NCBI RefSeq assembly: GCF_008974225.1
Contig: NZ_BKZR01000008.1
Location: 38,668 to 102,667, forward strand
Direction: 5' to 3'
DNA length: 64,000 bases
Source of the DNA: Weizmannia acidilactici
GTDB lineage: Bacteria; Bacillota; Bacilli; Bacillales; Bacillaceae_C
How positions within the stretch are numbered: position 1 is the stretch's first letter; each line of letters begins with the position of its first letter. Shown here in pieces: positions 25,082-34,656 of this stretch. The position numbers and the translations under genes are program-made. The notes beneath the pieces are model-generated. The model was not told where the DNA came from. It worked only from the letters and a program-made list of their open reading frames with translations, and did not search any database.

Positions 25082-26383
25082 ATGTTAGCGTTAATGGGTT
25101 TTTTTATGATCATAGTTTTTATGTTTTTAATCATGACCAAACGGCTGTCCGCTATGATTGCTTTGATGGTCATTCCAGTTGTATTTGCTGTAATTGGCGG
25201 GTTTTGGAAAGGGATCGGGAAAATGGCGCTCGACGGGGTATCAAGCGTTGCGCCGACCGGCATCATGATTTTGTTCGCGATTTTGTATTTCGGGCTGATG
25301 ATTGATGCAGGATTGTTCGACCCGGTGATTTCCACGATTTTACGGGTCGTGAAAGGGGATCCGCTGAAAATTGCGATCGGGACGGCGGTTCTCGTGATCC
25401 TCGTTTCATTGGACGGGGATGGGACGACAACTTATATGATTACGATATCTGCGATGCTGCCGCTGTACCAAAGGATCGGGATGAAGCCGATTGTACTGGC
25501 GGGGATCGCGGTTTCGGGTTCCGGTGTGATGAATCTCCTTCCGTGGGGCGGACCGACGGCGAGGGCAATGAGCGCGCTCAGCCTTGAGTCTTCCGAGTTG
25601 TTTACACCGGTCATTCCTTCCATGATCGGCGGCTTGCTCTTTGTACTATTTATCGCTTTTTATCTTGGAAGAAAAGAAAGGAAGCGCCTTGGGATTGCCA
25701 ATACGGAAAATGAGGTATTTCTGGAGCAGGCGGCAGCCATTGAAGTGGGGGAAGGCAATGTGCTGAAACGCCCGAAACTGATCTGGTTTAACGGGCTGTT
25801 AACGATTGCACTGCTTGTCGGATTGATTATGGAAGTGCTGCCGCCGGCAATTTTGTTCATGCTCGGTTTTGCAATCGCCGTGATGGTGAATTACCCGAAT
25901 ATGGAAGTGCAAAAAGAGCGGGTGGCCGCTTATGCAGGAAATGCCTTGTCGGTCGTCTCGATGATTTTCGCAGCCGGCATTTTTACAGGGATTTTATCCG
26001 GTACGAAAATGATTGACGCAATGGCCAATACGCTGATTGCACATGTCCCGGATGCATTGGGCCCGCATTTTGCGGTAATTACGGCATTGATTAGTGCGCC
26101 ATTTACATTCTTCATGTCCAATGATGCGTTTTACTATGGCGTCCTGCCACTCATTGCAAAAGCTGCCGCATCATACGGCCTTGACCCGGCGGTGATCGGC
26201 AGGGCATCATTATTGGGGCTGCCTGTCCATCTGTTGAGCCCGCTCGTTCCGTCCACTTATTTGCTTGTCGGTATGGTCGGCGCAGAGTTTGGCGACTTGC
26301 AGCGGTCATTTTTAAAATGGGCATGCGGATCGGCGCTTGTCATGATTGTTGTGGCGCTGGCCGTCGGCGTCATTCCGTTTTAA
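25082..26383 (+). CDS. citM: Citrate-metal transporter CitM (CitMHS family)
   Basis: 433-residue membrane protein, the same length as B. subtilis CitM, with about 12 predicted spans. Recognisable CitMHS segments are ILVSLDGDGTTTYMITISAMLPLY, LLPWGGPTARAMSAL, and FFMSNDAFYYGVLPLI near the C-terminus. Imports citrate complexed with a divalent cation, symported with protons. ATG 25082 follows AAAGGGGTGG; the frame is open from 24968, but that stretch contains the cre site. CitH, the calcium-citrate paralogue, cannot be excluded from sequence alone. Confidence 0.9.
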   Translation: MLALMGFFMIIVFMFLIMTKRLSAMIALMVIPVVFAVIGGFWKGIGKMALDGVSSVAPTGIMILFAILYFGLMIDAGLFDPVISTILRVVKGDPLKIAIGTAVLVILVSLDGDGTTTYMITISAMLPLYQRIGMKPIVLAGIAVSGSGVMNLLPWGGPTARAMSALSLESSELFTPVIPSMIGGLLFVLFIAFYLGRKERKRLGIANTENEVFLEQAAAIEVGEGNVLKRPKLIWFNGLLTIALLVGLIMEVLPPAILFMLGFAIAVMVNYPNMEVQKERVAAYAGNALSVVSMIFAAGIFTGILSGTKMIDAMANTLIAHVPDALGPHFAVITALISAPFTFFMSNDAFYYGVLPLIAKAAASYGLDPAVIGRASLLGLPVHLLSPLVPSTYLLVGMVGAEFGDLQRSFLKWACGSALVMIVVALAVGVIPF

Positions 26384-26428
26384 AATGGCTTAAGCGAAAA
26401 GGGCAGGATCCCCTTTCGCGAAACTGGG

Positions 26429-26475
26429 AAAACCCGATGAGAACAATTATTTTATCTCACCGGGTTTTCTTGTTT
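26429..26475 (+). terminator. Terminator of citM
   Basis: AAAACCCG-TGAGA ... TCTCA-CGGGTTTT long stem followed by CTTGTTT. A near-identical design closes the gene ending at 54179. Confidence 0.8.
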
Positions 26476-26554
26476 AAAAGGGGATTTTGGAACAGCTAGT
26501 GCGTGAATACTTGTAAAACGATCATTAGCCAGTTTATTGGCCGGTGAATAGTGA

Positions 26555-26760
26555 TGGAACAGTTTTTAAAGCCGTTTCGTAGCGGGATAGTTCTGAAAAG
26601 GTTTAGAGAAGTCCTCCCATGTCTATTAACTCTCGGAAACCGGAAAGAAACGGTTTAGAAGGGTCACCTCATGACCATTAAGCTTCGAGAAAAGGGAAGA
26701 AACGGTCGAGAGAATACGCCTCCAGACCATTATGCCACGAAAAAAGGATCAAAATGGTCC
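26555..26760. repeat. 52-bp tandem repeats, family B (three clear units)
   Basis: GTTTAGAG (26601), GTTTAGAA (26653) and GTCGAGAG (26705) are 52 bp apart, each followed by CYCATG/CTCAAG-like arms, ACCATTA and a GGAAGAAACG linker. Related to the array at 40.8 kb. No gene lies between 26384 and 26904. Confidence 0.6.
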
Positions 26761-26863
26761 TTATGGGATTTCTAAAACAGTCATCTGTTAGAAAAGACAT
26801 GGAAGCTTTTTCAATGGCAGCCCGTCGCGCGGCCTTTGCTATAATGTATACCCTCAACCATAG

Positions 26864-26906
26864 GAAAAAGGAGCTGCCCGGCATTGGCCGGAGCAGCCCC
26901 TTTTTT
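26864..26906. terminator. Bidirectional terminator between the repeats and the CDF gene
   Basis: GGAGCTGCCCGGC-ATTG-GCCGGAGCAGCCCC with AAAAA on the left and TTTTTT on the right. It closes the minus-strand CDF operon. Confidence 0.8.
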
Positions 26907-27801
26907 ATGTTTCACCGAAAAACGGATTCAAGTGGATGAGTACTTCCCGGATATGGTCGTTTCTTTTCATCAGGGCCTCTTTGATTTTTTGGCCGAGGTT
27001 ATGGCCTTCAAGGATCGTTTTGTTGTAATCGATGGCAATGCGGATATCAACGAGGATGTAATTGCCGTATTCGCGGGCGCGGATGCGGTCAATGCGCCGG
27101 ACGTCCGGGAAAGAGTGGATCGTATGCTCGAGTTCTTCGAGCAGTTCAGGATCGACATTGCTTTCCATTAAAATGTTAAACGACTCCGCCAAAATTTCCT
27201 GGGCGATCCGGAAAATCAAGTAAGCGACAAAAATACTGGCCACTTTATCGCCGTATAAAAGAAGCGGCAGATGAAACTTGCCCCCGATAATAGACAACAC
27301 CACCCCGAAAGCCGCGGCAATTGATGCGGCAATATCTGCCTTGTGGTCATAGGCAATCGCTTCGATTGCCTTGCTGTTATGCGCCCGGGCAATTTTTAAA
27401 GAATAACGGTATAAAAGCAGTTTGGCAATATATGAAAAAACGGCTGCCCATAAAGTAAGGAGGGAAGGGGATTCGGTGGGGTGGAAAAATCCGATCACCG
27501 CTTCAAACACGACATAAAATGCGACAAGCAGGAGCAATAAGCCGACAATGCCGGAAACAATCACTTCCGCTTTGCCGTGCCCGTACGGATGGTCGGCGTC
27601 CGCCGGTTTGTTGGCCACTTTAATGACGAGCAGCACGATGACCGACGCAAAAACATCCGCCGCAGAGTGGATCCCGTCCGCAAACACGGCATCACTATTT
27701 CCGAGCCAGCCGGCAAGCGTCTTTCCGGCCATTAACACAATATTGCTCCAAACGCTGATCCACGCAACCTTCCTGGCAAGCGATTCGCGTGCCGTGATCA
27801 T
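26905..27801 (-). CDS. Cation diffusion facilitator family metal exporter
   Basis: 298-residue CDF protein. Six predicted membrane helices, with the metal site pair HSAADVFASV (span 2, after FADGI) and HKADIAASIAAAFG (span 5). HPYGHGKAEV marks the loop after span 2, and a cytoplasmic C-terminal domain ends HIREVLIHLNPF. It exports divalent metal (manganese, zinc or iron) in exchange for protons; MneP/MneS of B. subtilis are related, but the metal cannot be assigned. ATG 27801 follows GGAGGTGG. It sits 22 bp after the glycosyltransferase stop and is probably co-transcribed. Confidence 0.87.
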   Translation of the reverse strand: MITARESLARKVAWISVWSNIVLMAGKTLAGWLGNSDAVFADGIHSAADVFASVIVLLVIKVANKPADADHPYGHGKAEVIVSGIVGLLLLLVAFYVVFEAVIGFFHPTESPSLLTLWAAVFSYIAKLLLYRYSLKIARAHNSKAIEAIAYDHKADIAASIAAAFGVVLSIIGGKFHLPLLLYGDKVASIFVAYLIFRIAQEILAESFNILMESNVDPELLEELEHTIHSFPDVRRIDRIRAREYGNYILVDIRIAIDYNKTILEGHNLGQKIKEALMKRNDHIREVLIHLNPFFGET

Positions 27802-27823
27802 GCTTCCACCTCCAGCGTTGTCA

Positions 27824-28831
27824 TCAATTGATTCTTTTTGCCGGATCTGAATGGGACCGCAGCAATTGTTGGCCCATTGCCTCAGGGGCTGCATCCCGCT
27901 CGACCGTATAACGCGGCCGCTGTTTTGATTCCTGGTAAATTTTGCCGATATATTCGCCGATTAAGCCCAGGCTCATCAGCATAAAACCGCCCAAAAACCA
28001 GATCGAAATAATAATGGATGTCCAGCCGTCATCCACATGGCCAAAGAATTTCACAAAAAGGGCATAAATGCCGGCGATACTACTCGATAAAAATGTAAAA
28101 AGGCCGACAAGCGTAATGAGGCGGATCGGCACGACGCTGAAAGAAGTGAGGCCGTCAAAGGCAAAAGCGAGCATTTTTTTGAGCGGATATTTGCTCTCGC
28201 CGGCTGCCCGTTCTTTCCGGTCGTAAAGCACTTCAGCTGTTTTAAAGCCGATCAGCAGCACCACGCCACGCAAAAACAAATTTTGCTCTTTAAAGCGGGC
28301 AAGTTCCTCGAGGGCGCGTTTGCTCATCAACCGGTAATCTGCATGGTTGTAAACAAGATCTACGCCCAGTTTTTTCATCATCCGGTAATACCCTTGTGCG
28401 GTCGCCCTTTTAAAAACGGTATCTTTTTCCCTACTTTTCCTTACGCCGTATACAATGTCACAGCCTTCCCGGTATTTCAGCAAAAATTCGCGCATGACCG
28501 AAACGTCGTCCTGCAGATCGGCGTCAATGGAAATGACGCAGTCTGCTTCTTCTTTTGCCGCTTCAAGCCCGGCGAGCAGCGCTTTTTGGTGCCCAAAATT
28601 GCGCGAGAGTTTCAACCCTTTGACAAGCCGGTTTTTCTTTGTCATTTCTTCAATGATCGGCCATGTCTGGTCGCGGCTGCCGTCATCGATGAAAAGAATG
28701 TTGCTTTTCGGCGAAACGAGGCCTTCATTCATAAGGGAAAAAATCGTTTCTGTTAATTGCCGTTCGGTTTCATATAAAACGGCTTCTTCGTTGTAACAAG
28801 GAACAACAATGGTGAGTATAGGGTTATCCAT
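27824..28831 (-). CDS. Membrane-bound family 2 glycosyltransferase (CsbB/YkoT/GtrB type)
   Basis: 335-residue enzyme. The N-terminal GT-A domain starts TIVVPCYNEEAVL, with the nucleotide-sugar motifs DDGSRDQTW and SIDADLQDD near residue 100. Two hydrophobic helices at about 235-260 and 270-295 anchor it. Family members transfer a sugar to undecaprenyl phosphate for later decoration of teichoic acid or other wall polymer. No flippase or YfhO-type partner lies beside it. ATG 28831 follows GGAGG at a long 11-base spacing; the frame runs 17 codons further without a better site. Confidence 0.87.
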   Translation of the reverse strand: MDNPILTIVVPCYNEEAVLYETERQLTETIFSLMNEGLVSPKSNILFIDDGSRDQTWPIIEEMTKKNRLVKGLKLSRNFGHQKALLAGLEAAKEEADCVISIDADLQDDVSVMREFLLKYREGCDIVYGVRKSREKDTVFKRATAQGYYRMMKKLGVDLVYNHADYRLMSKRALEELARFKEQNLFLRGVVLLIGFKTAEVLYDRKERAAGESKYPLKKMLAFAFDGLTSFSVVPIRLITLVGLFTFLSSSIAGIYALFVKFFGHVDDGWTSIIISIWFLGGFMLMSLGLIGEYIGKIYQESKQRPRYTVERDAAPEAMGQQLLRSHSDPAKRIN

Positions 28832-29063
28832 AGTTGCGGACCTCCAAACAATATTACGGATATTTTTTGTAAGGATGCGCAACTTTATGCAGAATTTAGA
28901 AGAGCGGTAGAGGCATCCGGCACGTGGAAAATCAGCCGGAAATGTGGTATACTAAAATACGGAGTCATATAAAAATGATAAATATATTTATCCTATTATA
29001 TTATAGCAAACATCAAATAGAAACGTCAAATATTTTGCTTACAGTTAGGAAGGTGCCGAATTT

Positions 29064-31355
29064 ATGCCACACGACGAAGAATGGATACAAGAGCAAAAAC
29101 GTGTTGATTACACGGTTGGAAAAATAAAAAAAGAAAAAGAGGAGCTGCTTTCAAAAGTAAGGGCAGTCCGGGGCGAGGCACAGGAAATCCGCAATACGTT
29201 CTGGGAAGATGTGACGGTCAACCTGGACGAGCCGGACGATGTCGTGGAAACCTCCGCGAGCGTCCGCCAGCAGGCAGAACTCCTTGCCGAGCGTGAGCGG
29301 AGCTACGGCCATATGGAAAAAAACGTGAAGCAACTGGATCGCCTCATTTACTCGCCTTATTTTGCCCGTGTTGATTTCCATGAAGAAGGGGAGACGTCCG
29401 AGCCGATTTACATCGGGACCGCCTCCTACCGTGATGAGGACGAATATCTCGTATATGACTGGCGTGCGCCGATTTCAAGTATTTACTATGACGGCGTTCC
29501 GGGGCCTGTTTCGTACCAGGCGCCGGACGGCAGGCGCGAAGGAGTCATGGATTTAAAGCGGCAATTTTTAATCCGCCGCGGAAAAATTGAAGCGATGTTT
29601 GATACCGGGTTGTCAATTGGCGATGAGATGCTGCAGGAAATTCTTGGGCATCACGCGAGCACCCATATGAAAAGCATTGTCGCAACGATCCAGAAAGAAC
29701 AGAACCGGATCATCCGCGACGTTTCAAGCAACCTGCTGTTTGTGCAGGGGGCTGCCGGCAGCGGAAAAACGTCAGTTGCCCTGCAAAGGATCGCGTATTT
29801 ATTGTACCGTTACCGCGACTCGCTCCATTCCGAGCAGATTGTCCTGTTTTCGCCGAACCAGCTGTTTAACCACTATGTTTCAAAAGTGCTGCCGGAACTC
29901 GGGGAAAACAATATGCAGCAGACCACTTTTCTCGAGTATGCCCAGGCCCGCGTCGGAAAAGCTTTAAAAGTTGAAAGCCTGCTTGATCAGATGGAAGAGT
30001 CGCTCGAAGGGAAAACAGAACATAAAGAAACTGCGCAAATCAAAGGCAGCCTCGAATTTTTCCGTGCCGTTGAAGACTATGCAAAAAAACTGCTTGAAGG
30101 CGGGATCATTTTCCGCGATATCCGCTTTAAAGGCGAAACGATCATTTCGAAAGAAGACATTGCCGCCATGTTTTACGCCTATGATGAAAGCTATTCGCTG
30201 CCGAACCGTTTCCAGCTTGTCAGCAAACAATTGCTGAAAGAACTGGAGCGCATTTCAAAAGAGGAGCGCAAAAAACCGTGGGTGGAAGAAGAAATCGAAC
30301 TGCTCGGGCAGGAGGCTTTTTTGGCGGCCCATAAATACGCCGAAAGAAAAATGCGCCAGAACAGGGATGATTTCAGCGGTACTGCCTATGAAAAAGAATT
30401 TTTGGCGCGAAAAATTGTCAACCGCCGCTTCAGCTCGATCCGAAAGCATATTAAGCAGTTCCGGTATTTCCATATCCGGGCGCAGTATCTGGACTTCCTG
30501 AAAAAAGCGCCGGAATTTGTCCGTGGTGCAGAAGGTCCGCTCGATGCGAAAACGCGGGCTGCATTCCAGGAAGGCTGGCTGCCGTTTGAAGACACGGTGC
30601 CGTACATGTATTTGCTCGACCTTGCAACTGGCAAAATGATGAGCAGTTCGATCAAATATGTTTTTATCGATGAAATCCAGGATTACTCGCCGGTTCAGCT
30701 GGCTTATTTGCGCTATCTGTTCCCGTACAGTAAATTCACAATGCTCGGCGACTTGAACCAGTCGATTTTCGGCACAAGCGGCCGACCGCAGATGGAACTG
30801 ATCAAGGACATTTTCGGGGAAGAAAAGGCACAGGTCGTTTATTTGACAAAAAGCTACCGCTCGACAGCCGCGATCACTCGCTTTACGAAAGAAATTTTAC
30901 AAGACGGGGAAAAAATCGAATGGTTCGATCGCGAAGGCGCACTGCCGGTTGTGGCCGTTGCGGGGAGTCAAGAGGAAGCCATCGCGAAAATCACGGCTTA
31001 TGTGAAAAAATTATCCGCGGAAAGCAACACGGTCGCGATCATCGGCAAATCGCGGAAGCAATGCGAGGAGGCTTACGAAAAACTGCGGGAAGAACTGGAT
31101 CTGACGTTTATTGAAAAAGAATACAGCGGCCTCCCGGAAGGTACGATCCTCATTCCGTCTTATCTCGCGAAAGGGTTGGAATTCGACAGTGTCATTGTGC
31201 TCGATGTTTCAGCGGCCACGTACCACGATGAAGCGGAACGCAACCTGCTGTACACGGTCGGCACCCGGGCCATGCACAACCTTGTTTTGGTCAGCAACGG
31301 CCCCGTGACCCCGCTGCTCGATAAAGTGCCGGAGGATTTGTATGTGGAGGAATAA
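29064..31355 (+). CDS. helD: RNA polymerase recycling motor ATPase HelD
   Basis: 763-residue superfamily-1 helicase-like protein. An N-terminal coiled-coil arm (residues 1-90) is followed by Walker A AAGSGKTSVALQRIAYLLY near 230, IDEIQDYSPVQLAYLR (Walker B) near 535, LGDLNQSIFG, and C-terminal motif VI-like LLYTVGTRAMHNLVLV. In Firmicutes HelD inserts into RNA polymerase, dislodges nucleic acid and frees stalled enzyme. Start ATG 29064 follows AGGAAGG. Length and motif order are typical. Monocistronic. Confidence 0.92.
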   Translation: MPHDEEWIQEQKRVDYTVGKIKKEKEELLSKVRAVRGEAQEIRNTFWEDVTVNLDEPDDVVETSASVRQQAELLAERERSYGHMEKNVKQLDRLIYSPYFARVDFHEEGETSEPIYIGTASYRDEDEYLVYDWRAPISSIYYDGVPGPVSYQAPDGRREGVMDLKRQFLIRRGKIEAMFDTGLSIGDEMLQEILGHHASTHMKSIVATIQKEQNRIIRDVSSNLLFVQGAAGSGKTSVALQRIAYLLYRYRDSLHSEQIVLFSPNQLFNHYVSKVLPELGENNMQQTTFLEYAQARVGKALKVESLLDQMEESLEGKTEHKETAQIKGSLEFFRAVEDYAKKLLEGGIIFRDIRFKGETIISKEDIAAMFYAYDESYSLPNRFQLVSKQLLKELERISKEERKKPWVEEEIELLGQEAFLAAHKYAERKMRQNRDDFSGTAYEKEFLARKIVNRRFSSIRKHIKQFRYFHIRAQYLDFLKKAPEFVRGAEGPLDAKTRAAFQEGWLPFEDTVPYMYLLDLATGKMMSSSIKYVFIDEIQDYSPVQLAYLRYLFPYSKFTMLGDLNQSIFGTSGRPQMELIKDIFGEEKAQVVYLTKSYRSTAAITRFTKEILQDGEKIEWFDREGALPVVAVAGSQEEAIAKITAYVKKLSAESNTVAIIGKSRKQCEEAYEKLREELDLTFIEKEYSGLPEGTILIPSYLAKGLEFDSVIVLDVSAATYHDEAERNLLYTVGTRAMHNLVLVSNGPVTPLLDKVPEDLYVEE

Positions 31356-31362
31356 AACATCC

Positions 31363-31515
31363 ATGATCGTCTTGCTCGCAACCAAAAAAGGGCCTTCTCC
31401 ACGCTACCGGATTAGTTTTTTCACAGAAAACGTGAAACAGGGCGGAATATCAGCCGAAGCTTCCCCTTTTCCCGGGCAGGATGGAAGCATTTACCACTTC
31501 CAAATGGTAAACTAA
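31363..31515 (+). CDS. Doubtful 50-codon ORF after helD
   Basis: MIVLLATKKGPSPRYRISFF... is open for 50 codons behind a GGAGG 12 bases upstream of its ATG. It has no recognisable domain, and its 3' end overlaps the palindrome and promoter region of glpP. It may be a small protein or chance. Confidence 0.2.
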   Translation: MIVLLATKKGPSPRYRISFFTENVKQGGISAEASPFPGQDGSIYHFQMVN

Positions 31516-31518
31516 TGT
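31490..31518 (+). promoter_or_regulatory. Palindrome-containing promoter of glpP
   Basis: TTTACCA-CTTCCAAA-TGGTAAA is a perfect 7+7 inverted repeat (31490-31511). It overlaps a possible -35 TTTACC and the spacer before TAATGT (31513-31518, 17 bp), so a repressor bound there would block glpP. Confidence 0.45.
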
Positions 31519-31544
31519 TATGAAAAACGTAAGGGGAGAGGAAA

Positions 31545-32105
31545 ATGGTTCTGTCACAAAAAATACTGCCGGCTTCGGCAAACATGAAGGAGTTTGAAAA
31601 ATTTTTAAAAAGTGATTACGAGACAGGAATTTTCCTGGAATTGCACATTTCGCAGCTGAAGCATATCGCAGCAATGGCAAAGGCAAGCGGCAAAAAAATG
31701 ATTTATCATGTGGACCTCATCCAAGGCCTGAAAAGCGATGATTACGCAACAGAGTATTTATGCCAGGAATATAAACCGTACGCGCTGATTTCCACCAAAT
31801 CCAATGTCATTCAAAAGGCGAAACAAAAAGGGGTCATTTCGATCCAAAGAATGTTTCTGATCGATTCACATGCCCTTGAAAAAAGCTATAAATTGATCGA
31901 AAGGACGCAGCCGGATTATATTGAAATTTTGCCCGGGATTGTGCCGTGGATGATCACGGAAGTAAAACAAAGGCTCGGCATTTCGATTTTTGCCGGCGGA
32001 TTGATCCGCACCCGGGAAGATGTGGAAAATGCGCTCAAAGCGGGGGCAGAGGGCATCACAACTTCGGACACGGAACTTTGGGATATGTTTGCGGCAAGAA
32101 AATAA
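31545..32105 (+). CDS. glpP: Glycerol operon antiterminator protein GlpP
   Basis: 186-residue RNA-binding regulator with a TIM-barrel-like fold. Visible family features: ILPASANMKEFEKFL at the start, HVDLIQGL, TKSNVIQKAKQKG, and EILPGIVPWMI followed by FAGGLIRTREDVE. With glycerol-3-phosphate bound, GlpP prevents termination in the leaders of glpFK and glpD. Both leaders with terminator hairpins are present downstream (32231-32297 and 34711-34768). Own ribosome site AAGGGGAGAGG. Confidence 0.93.
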   Translation: MVLSQKILPASANMKEFEKFLKSDYETGIFLELHISQLKHIAAMAKASGKKMIYHVDLIQGLKSDDYATEYLCQEYKPYALISTKSNVIQKAKQKGVISIQRMFLIDSHALEKSYKLIERTQPDYIEILPGIVPWMITEVKQRLGISIFAGGLIRTREDVENALKAGAEGITTSDTELWDMFAARK

Positions 32106-32118
32106 AAATAGCTAGTCA

Positions 32119-32160
32119 AAGCGGCGGCCATGATCATAGGCCGCCGGGAACTTAAATTTT
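32119..32160 (+). terminator. Terminator of glpP
   Basis: CGGCGGCC-ATGATCATA-GGCCGCCG stem followed, after a short gap, by TTAAATTTTTTT. Confidence 0.65.
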
Positions 32161-32174
32161 TTTGTGAACATTTA

Positions 32175-32203
32175 TTGACAGAACGGGAAGTAAGCGTTAT
32201 CAT
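32175..32203 (+). promoter_or_regulatory. Promoter of glpFK with overlapping cre box
   Basis: Consensus -35 TTGACA (32175-32180), 17-bp spacer, -10 TATCAT (32198-32203). The sequence AAGTAAGCGTTATCAT at 32188-32203 fits the cre consensus with one mismatch and covers the -10, giving direct CcpA repression. Confidence 0.75.
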
Positions 32204-32230
32204 CTTAAATAAGTTAATAACTTTGACGGA

Positions 32231-32297
32231 GAACAAGGAGATCACCTTACTCGCAGCGATCCAATTGCGGTAGTGGGGGTCTTCTTGTTCTTTTTTG
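32231..32297 (+). promoter_or_regulatory. GlpP-controlled attenuator in the glpF leader
   Basis: GAACAAGGAGATCACC pairs with GGGGTCTTCTTGTTC (two bulges) and is followed by TTTTTT, making an intrinsic terminator 55 bases before glpF. Known glpFK and glpD leaders are antiterminated by GlpP; placement supports the same here. Confidence 0.75.
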
Positions 32298-32352
32298 CGG
32301 AAAGGAGGAAGATTCACCGTTCATCACACGATTGTAAAAGGGGGAGCGGGAA

Positions 32353-33153
32353 ATGAGCCCATTTCTTGGGGAACTGATTGGAACTGCCATTATCATTATT
32401 TTTGGCGGGGGAGTATGCGCCAACGTCAATTTAAAAAAATCATTTGCTTATAACGGTGGCTGGATTGTAATCACGTTCGGATGGGGGCTTGGCGTCGCGA
32501 TGGCCGTTTATGCAGTTGGAAAATACAGCGGAGCCCACTTAAATCCGGCCGTCACATTTGGCCTTGCATTTAACGGGGACTTTCCATGGTCCAAAGCGGC
32601 GGAATATATTGTTGCGCAAATGATCGGCGCCATGATCGGAGCGGCTGTTGTGTTTCTCCACTTTTTGCCGCACTGGAAAGAAACGGACGATCCCGGCATA
32701 AAACTCGCCGTATTTTCTACGGGCCCGGCGATCCCGAACTATTTTGCGAATATGCTGAGTGAAATCATCGGAACTTTTGTTTTGGTGCTCGGAATCCTTA
32801 CCATCGGCGCAAATAAATTTACAGATGGTCTCAATCCGTTTATCGTTGGCATGCTGATCGTTGCGATCGGTATTTCGCTCGGCGGCACAACCGGTTATGC
32901 GATCAATCCGGCACGCGACCTCGGTCCGCGGATTGCTCACTTTTTGCTGCCGATCCCGGGAAAAGGCCCTTCCAACTGGAAATACGCATGGGTGCCGGTT
33001 GCAGGCCCGCTGTTGGGGGGGGCACTCGGAGGCGTTTTTTACCATGCTGTATTTAAAGGCGACTGGACACCTTCCTTTTGGTATGTTTTGCTAACGTGTT
33101 TGCTTTTATTACTGGTAATATGGATGGTAGAAAACAAGAAAAAGAACGTATGA
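32353..33153 (+). CDS. glpF: Glycerol uptake facilitator GlpF
   Basis: 266-residue aquaglyceroporin with six membrane helices and two half-helices. Both pore motifs are intact: NPAVTFGLAF near residue 65 and NPARDLGPR near 187. The residues around the second NPA (Asp-Leu-Gly-Pro-Arg) are those of glycerol channels rather than water channels. It leads the glpFK unit, 12 bp before glpK. Ribosome site GGGGGAGCGGG. Confidence 0.93.
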   Translation: MSPFLGELIGTAIIIIFGGGVCANVNLKKSFAYNGGWIVITFGWGLGVAMAVYAVGKYSGAHLNPAVTFGLAFNGDFPWSKAAEYIVAQMIGAMIGAAVVFLHFLPHWKETDDPGIKLAVFSTGPAIPNYFANMLSEIIGTFVLVLGILTIGANKFTDGLNPFIVGMLIVAIGISLGGTTGYAINPARDLGPRIAHFLLPIPGKGPSNWKYAWVPVAGPLLGGALGGVFYHAVFKGDWTPSFWYVLLTCLLLLLVIWMVENKKKNV

Positions 33154-33165
33154 GGGGGAAACGGC

Positions 33166-34656
33166 ATGGAGCAGTATATTTTATCGATTGACCAGGGGAC
33201 AACGAGTTCAAGGGCGATCCTGTTCAACAAAAACGGGGAAGTCGTACACACCGCGCAGCAGGAATTTACCCAGTATTTCCCGAAACCGGGCTGGGTCGAG
33301 CACAATGCAAATGAAATTTGGGCATCGGTGCTGGCTGTTGTTGCAACCGTTTTAACAGAGGCGGATATCCAGCCGAAGCAGGTGGCCGCGATCGGAATTA
33401 CAAACCAGCGCGAAACGGCAGTCGTTTGGGATAAAAATACGGGCCATCCGATTTACAACGCGATCGTTTGGCAGTCGCGGCAGACAGCGGGGATTTGCGC
33501 CGATTTAAAAGCAAAAGGGCATGAAGACATGATCCGCCAAAAAACAGGGCTTTTGGTCGACCCGTATTTCAGCGGCACAAAAATCAAATGGATCCTCGAC
33601 CATGTTGACGGGGCAAGGGAACGTGCAGAAAAAGGCGAACTCCTTTTCGGGACGATCGATACATGGCTGATCTGGAAATTTTCAGGAGGAAAAGCCCATG
33701 TGACCGACTATTCTAATGCGTCAAGGACGCTGCTTTATAATATTTATGATTTAAAATGGGATCCGGAACTACTCGGAATGCTCGATATCCCGGCCTCGAT
33801 GCTCCCTGAAGTCCAGCCGTCCTCCCATGTTTACGCCAAAACGGCACCGCATCATTTCTTCGGCGAAGAAGTCCCGATTGCGGGTGTGGCTGGCGACCAG
33901 CAGGCGGCATTGTTTGGGCAGGCCTGCTATGAAGAAGGCATGGCGAAAAATACGTACGGTACCGGCTGCTTTATGCTCATGAACACCGGCGAAAAAGCGG
34001 TTGCGTCAAAACACGGGCTTTTGACCACACTTGCCTGGGGAATTGGCGGAAAGGTTGAATATGCGCTTGAAGGCAGTATTTTTGTCGCCGGATCCGCCAT
34101 CCAATGGCTGCGCGATGGGATGCGCATGATCAAAGACAGCGCCCAAAGCGAATCGTACGCGGAACGGGTCGAATCAACCGATGGTGTGTATGTTGTGCCG
34201 GCATTTGTCGGGCTCGGCACGCCGTACTGGGAAAGCGATGTGCGCGGCGCGGTGTTCGGGCTGACGCGCGGCACGACGAAAGAGCATTTTATCCGCGCCA
34301 CCCTCGAATCACTTGCCTACCAGACGAAAGATGTGCTGGATGCGATGGAAGCAGATTCGGGTTTGCCGCTGAAAACATTACGCGTGGACGGCGGAGCGGT
34401 GAAAAATAATTTCCTTATGCAGTTCCAGAGCGATCTTTTAGGCGTACCGGTTGAGCGCCCGGTCGTGAGCGAAACGACCGCCCTCGGTGCGGCGTATTTG
34501 GCGGGCCTTGCCGTCGGATACTGGGAATCGCGCGAAGAAATCGCCAAACAATGGAAAATCGAGCGCAAATTTGAACCATCACTCGACGAAGCTTTACGCG
34601 GCGCCCTGTATGCCGGATGGAAAAAAGCAATCCAAGCCACAATCGCTTTCAAATAA
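33166..34656 (+). CDS. glpK: Glycerol kinase GlpK
   Basis: 496-residue FGGY kinase that phosphorylates glycerol to sn-glycerol-3-phosphate. Phosphate loop SIDQGTTSSRAILF is at the N-terminus, AGVAGDQQAALFGQ lies mid-protein, and the C-terminal lobe has RVDGGAVKNNFLMQ. His229-His230 before FFGE matches the histidine phosphorylated by PTS HPr in Gram-positive GlpK, so activity is probably coupled to sugar supply. Start follows GAGGGGG. Confidence 0.95.
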   Translation: MEQYILSIDQGTTSSRAILFNKNGEVVHTAQQEFTQYFPKPGWVEHNANEIWASVLAVVATVLTEADIQPKQVAAIGITNQRETAVVWDKNTGHPIYNAIVWQSRQTAGICADLKAKGHEDMIRQKTGLLVDPYFSGTKIKWILDHVDGARERAEKGELLFGTIDTWLIWKFSGGKAHVTDYSNASRTLLYNIYDLKWDPELLGMLDIPASMLPEVQPSSHVYAKTAPHHFFGEEVPIAGVAGDQQAALFGQACYEEGMAKNTYGTGCFMLMNTGEKAVASKHGLLTTLAWGIGGKVEYALEGSIFVAGSAIQWLRDGMRMIKDSAQSESYAERVESTDGVYVVPAFVGLGTPYWESDVRGAVFGLTRGTTKEHFIRATLESLAYQTKDVLDAMEADSGLPLKTLRVDGGAVKNNFLMQFQSDLLGVPVERPVVSETTALGAAYLAGLAVGYWESREEIAKQWKIERKFEPSLDEALRGALYAGWKKAIQATIAFK

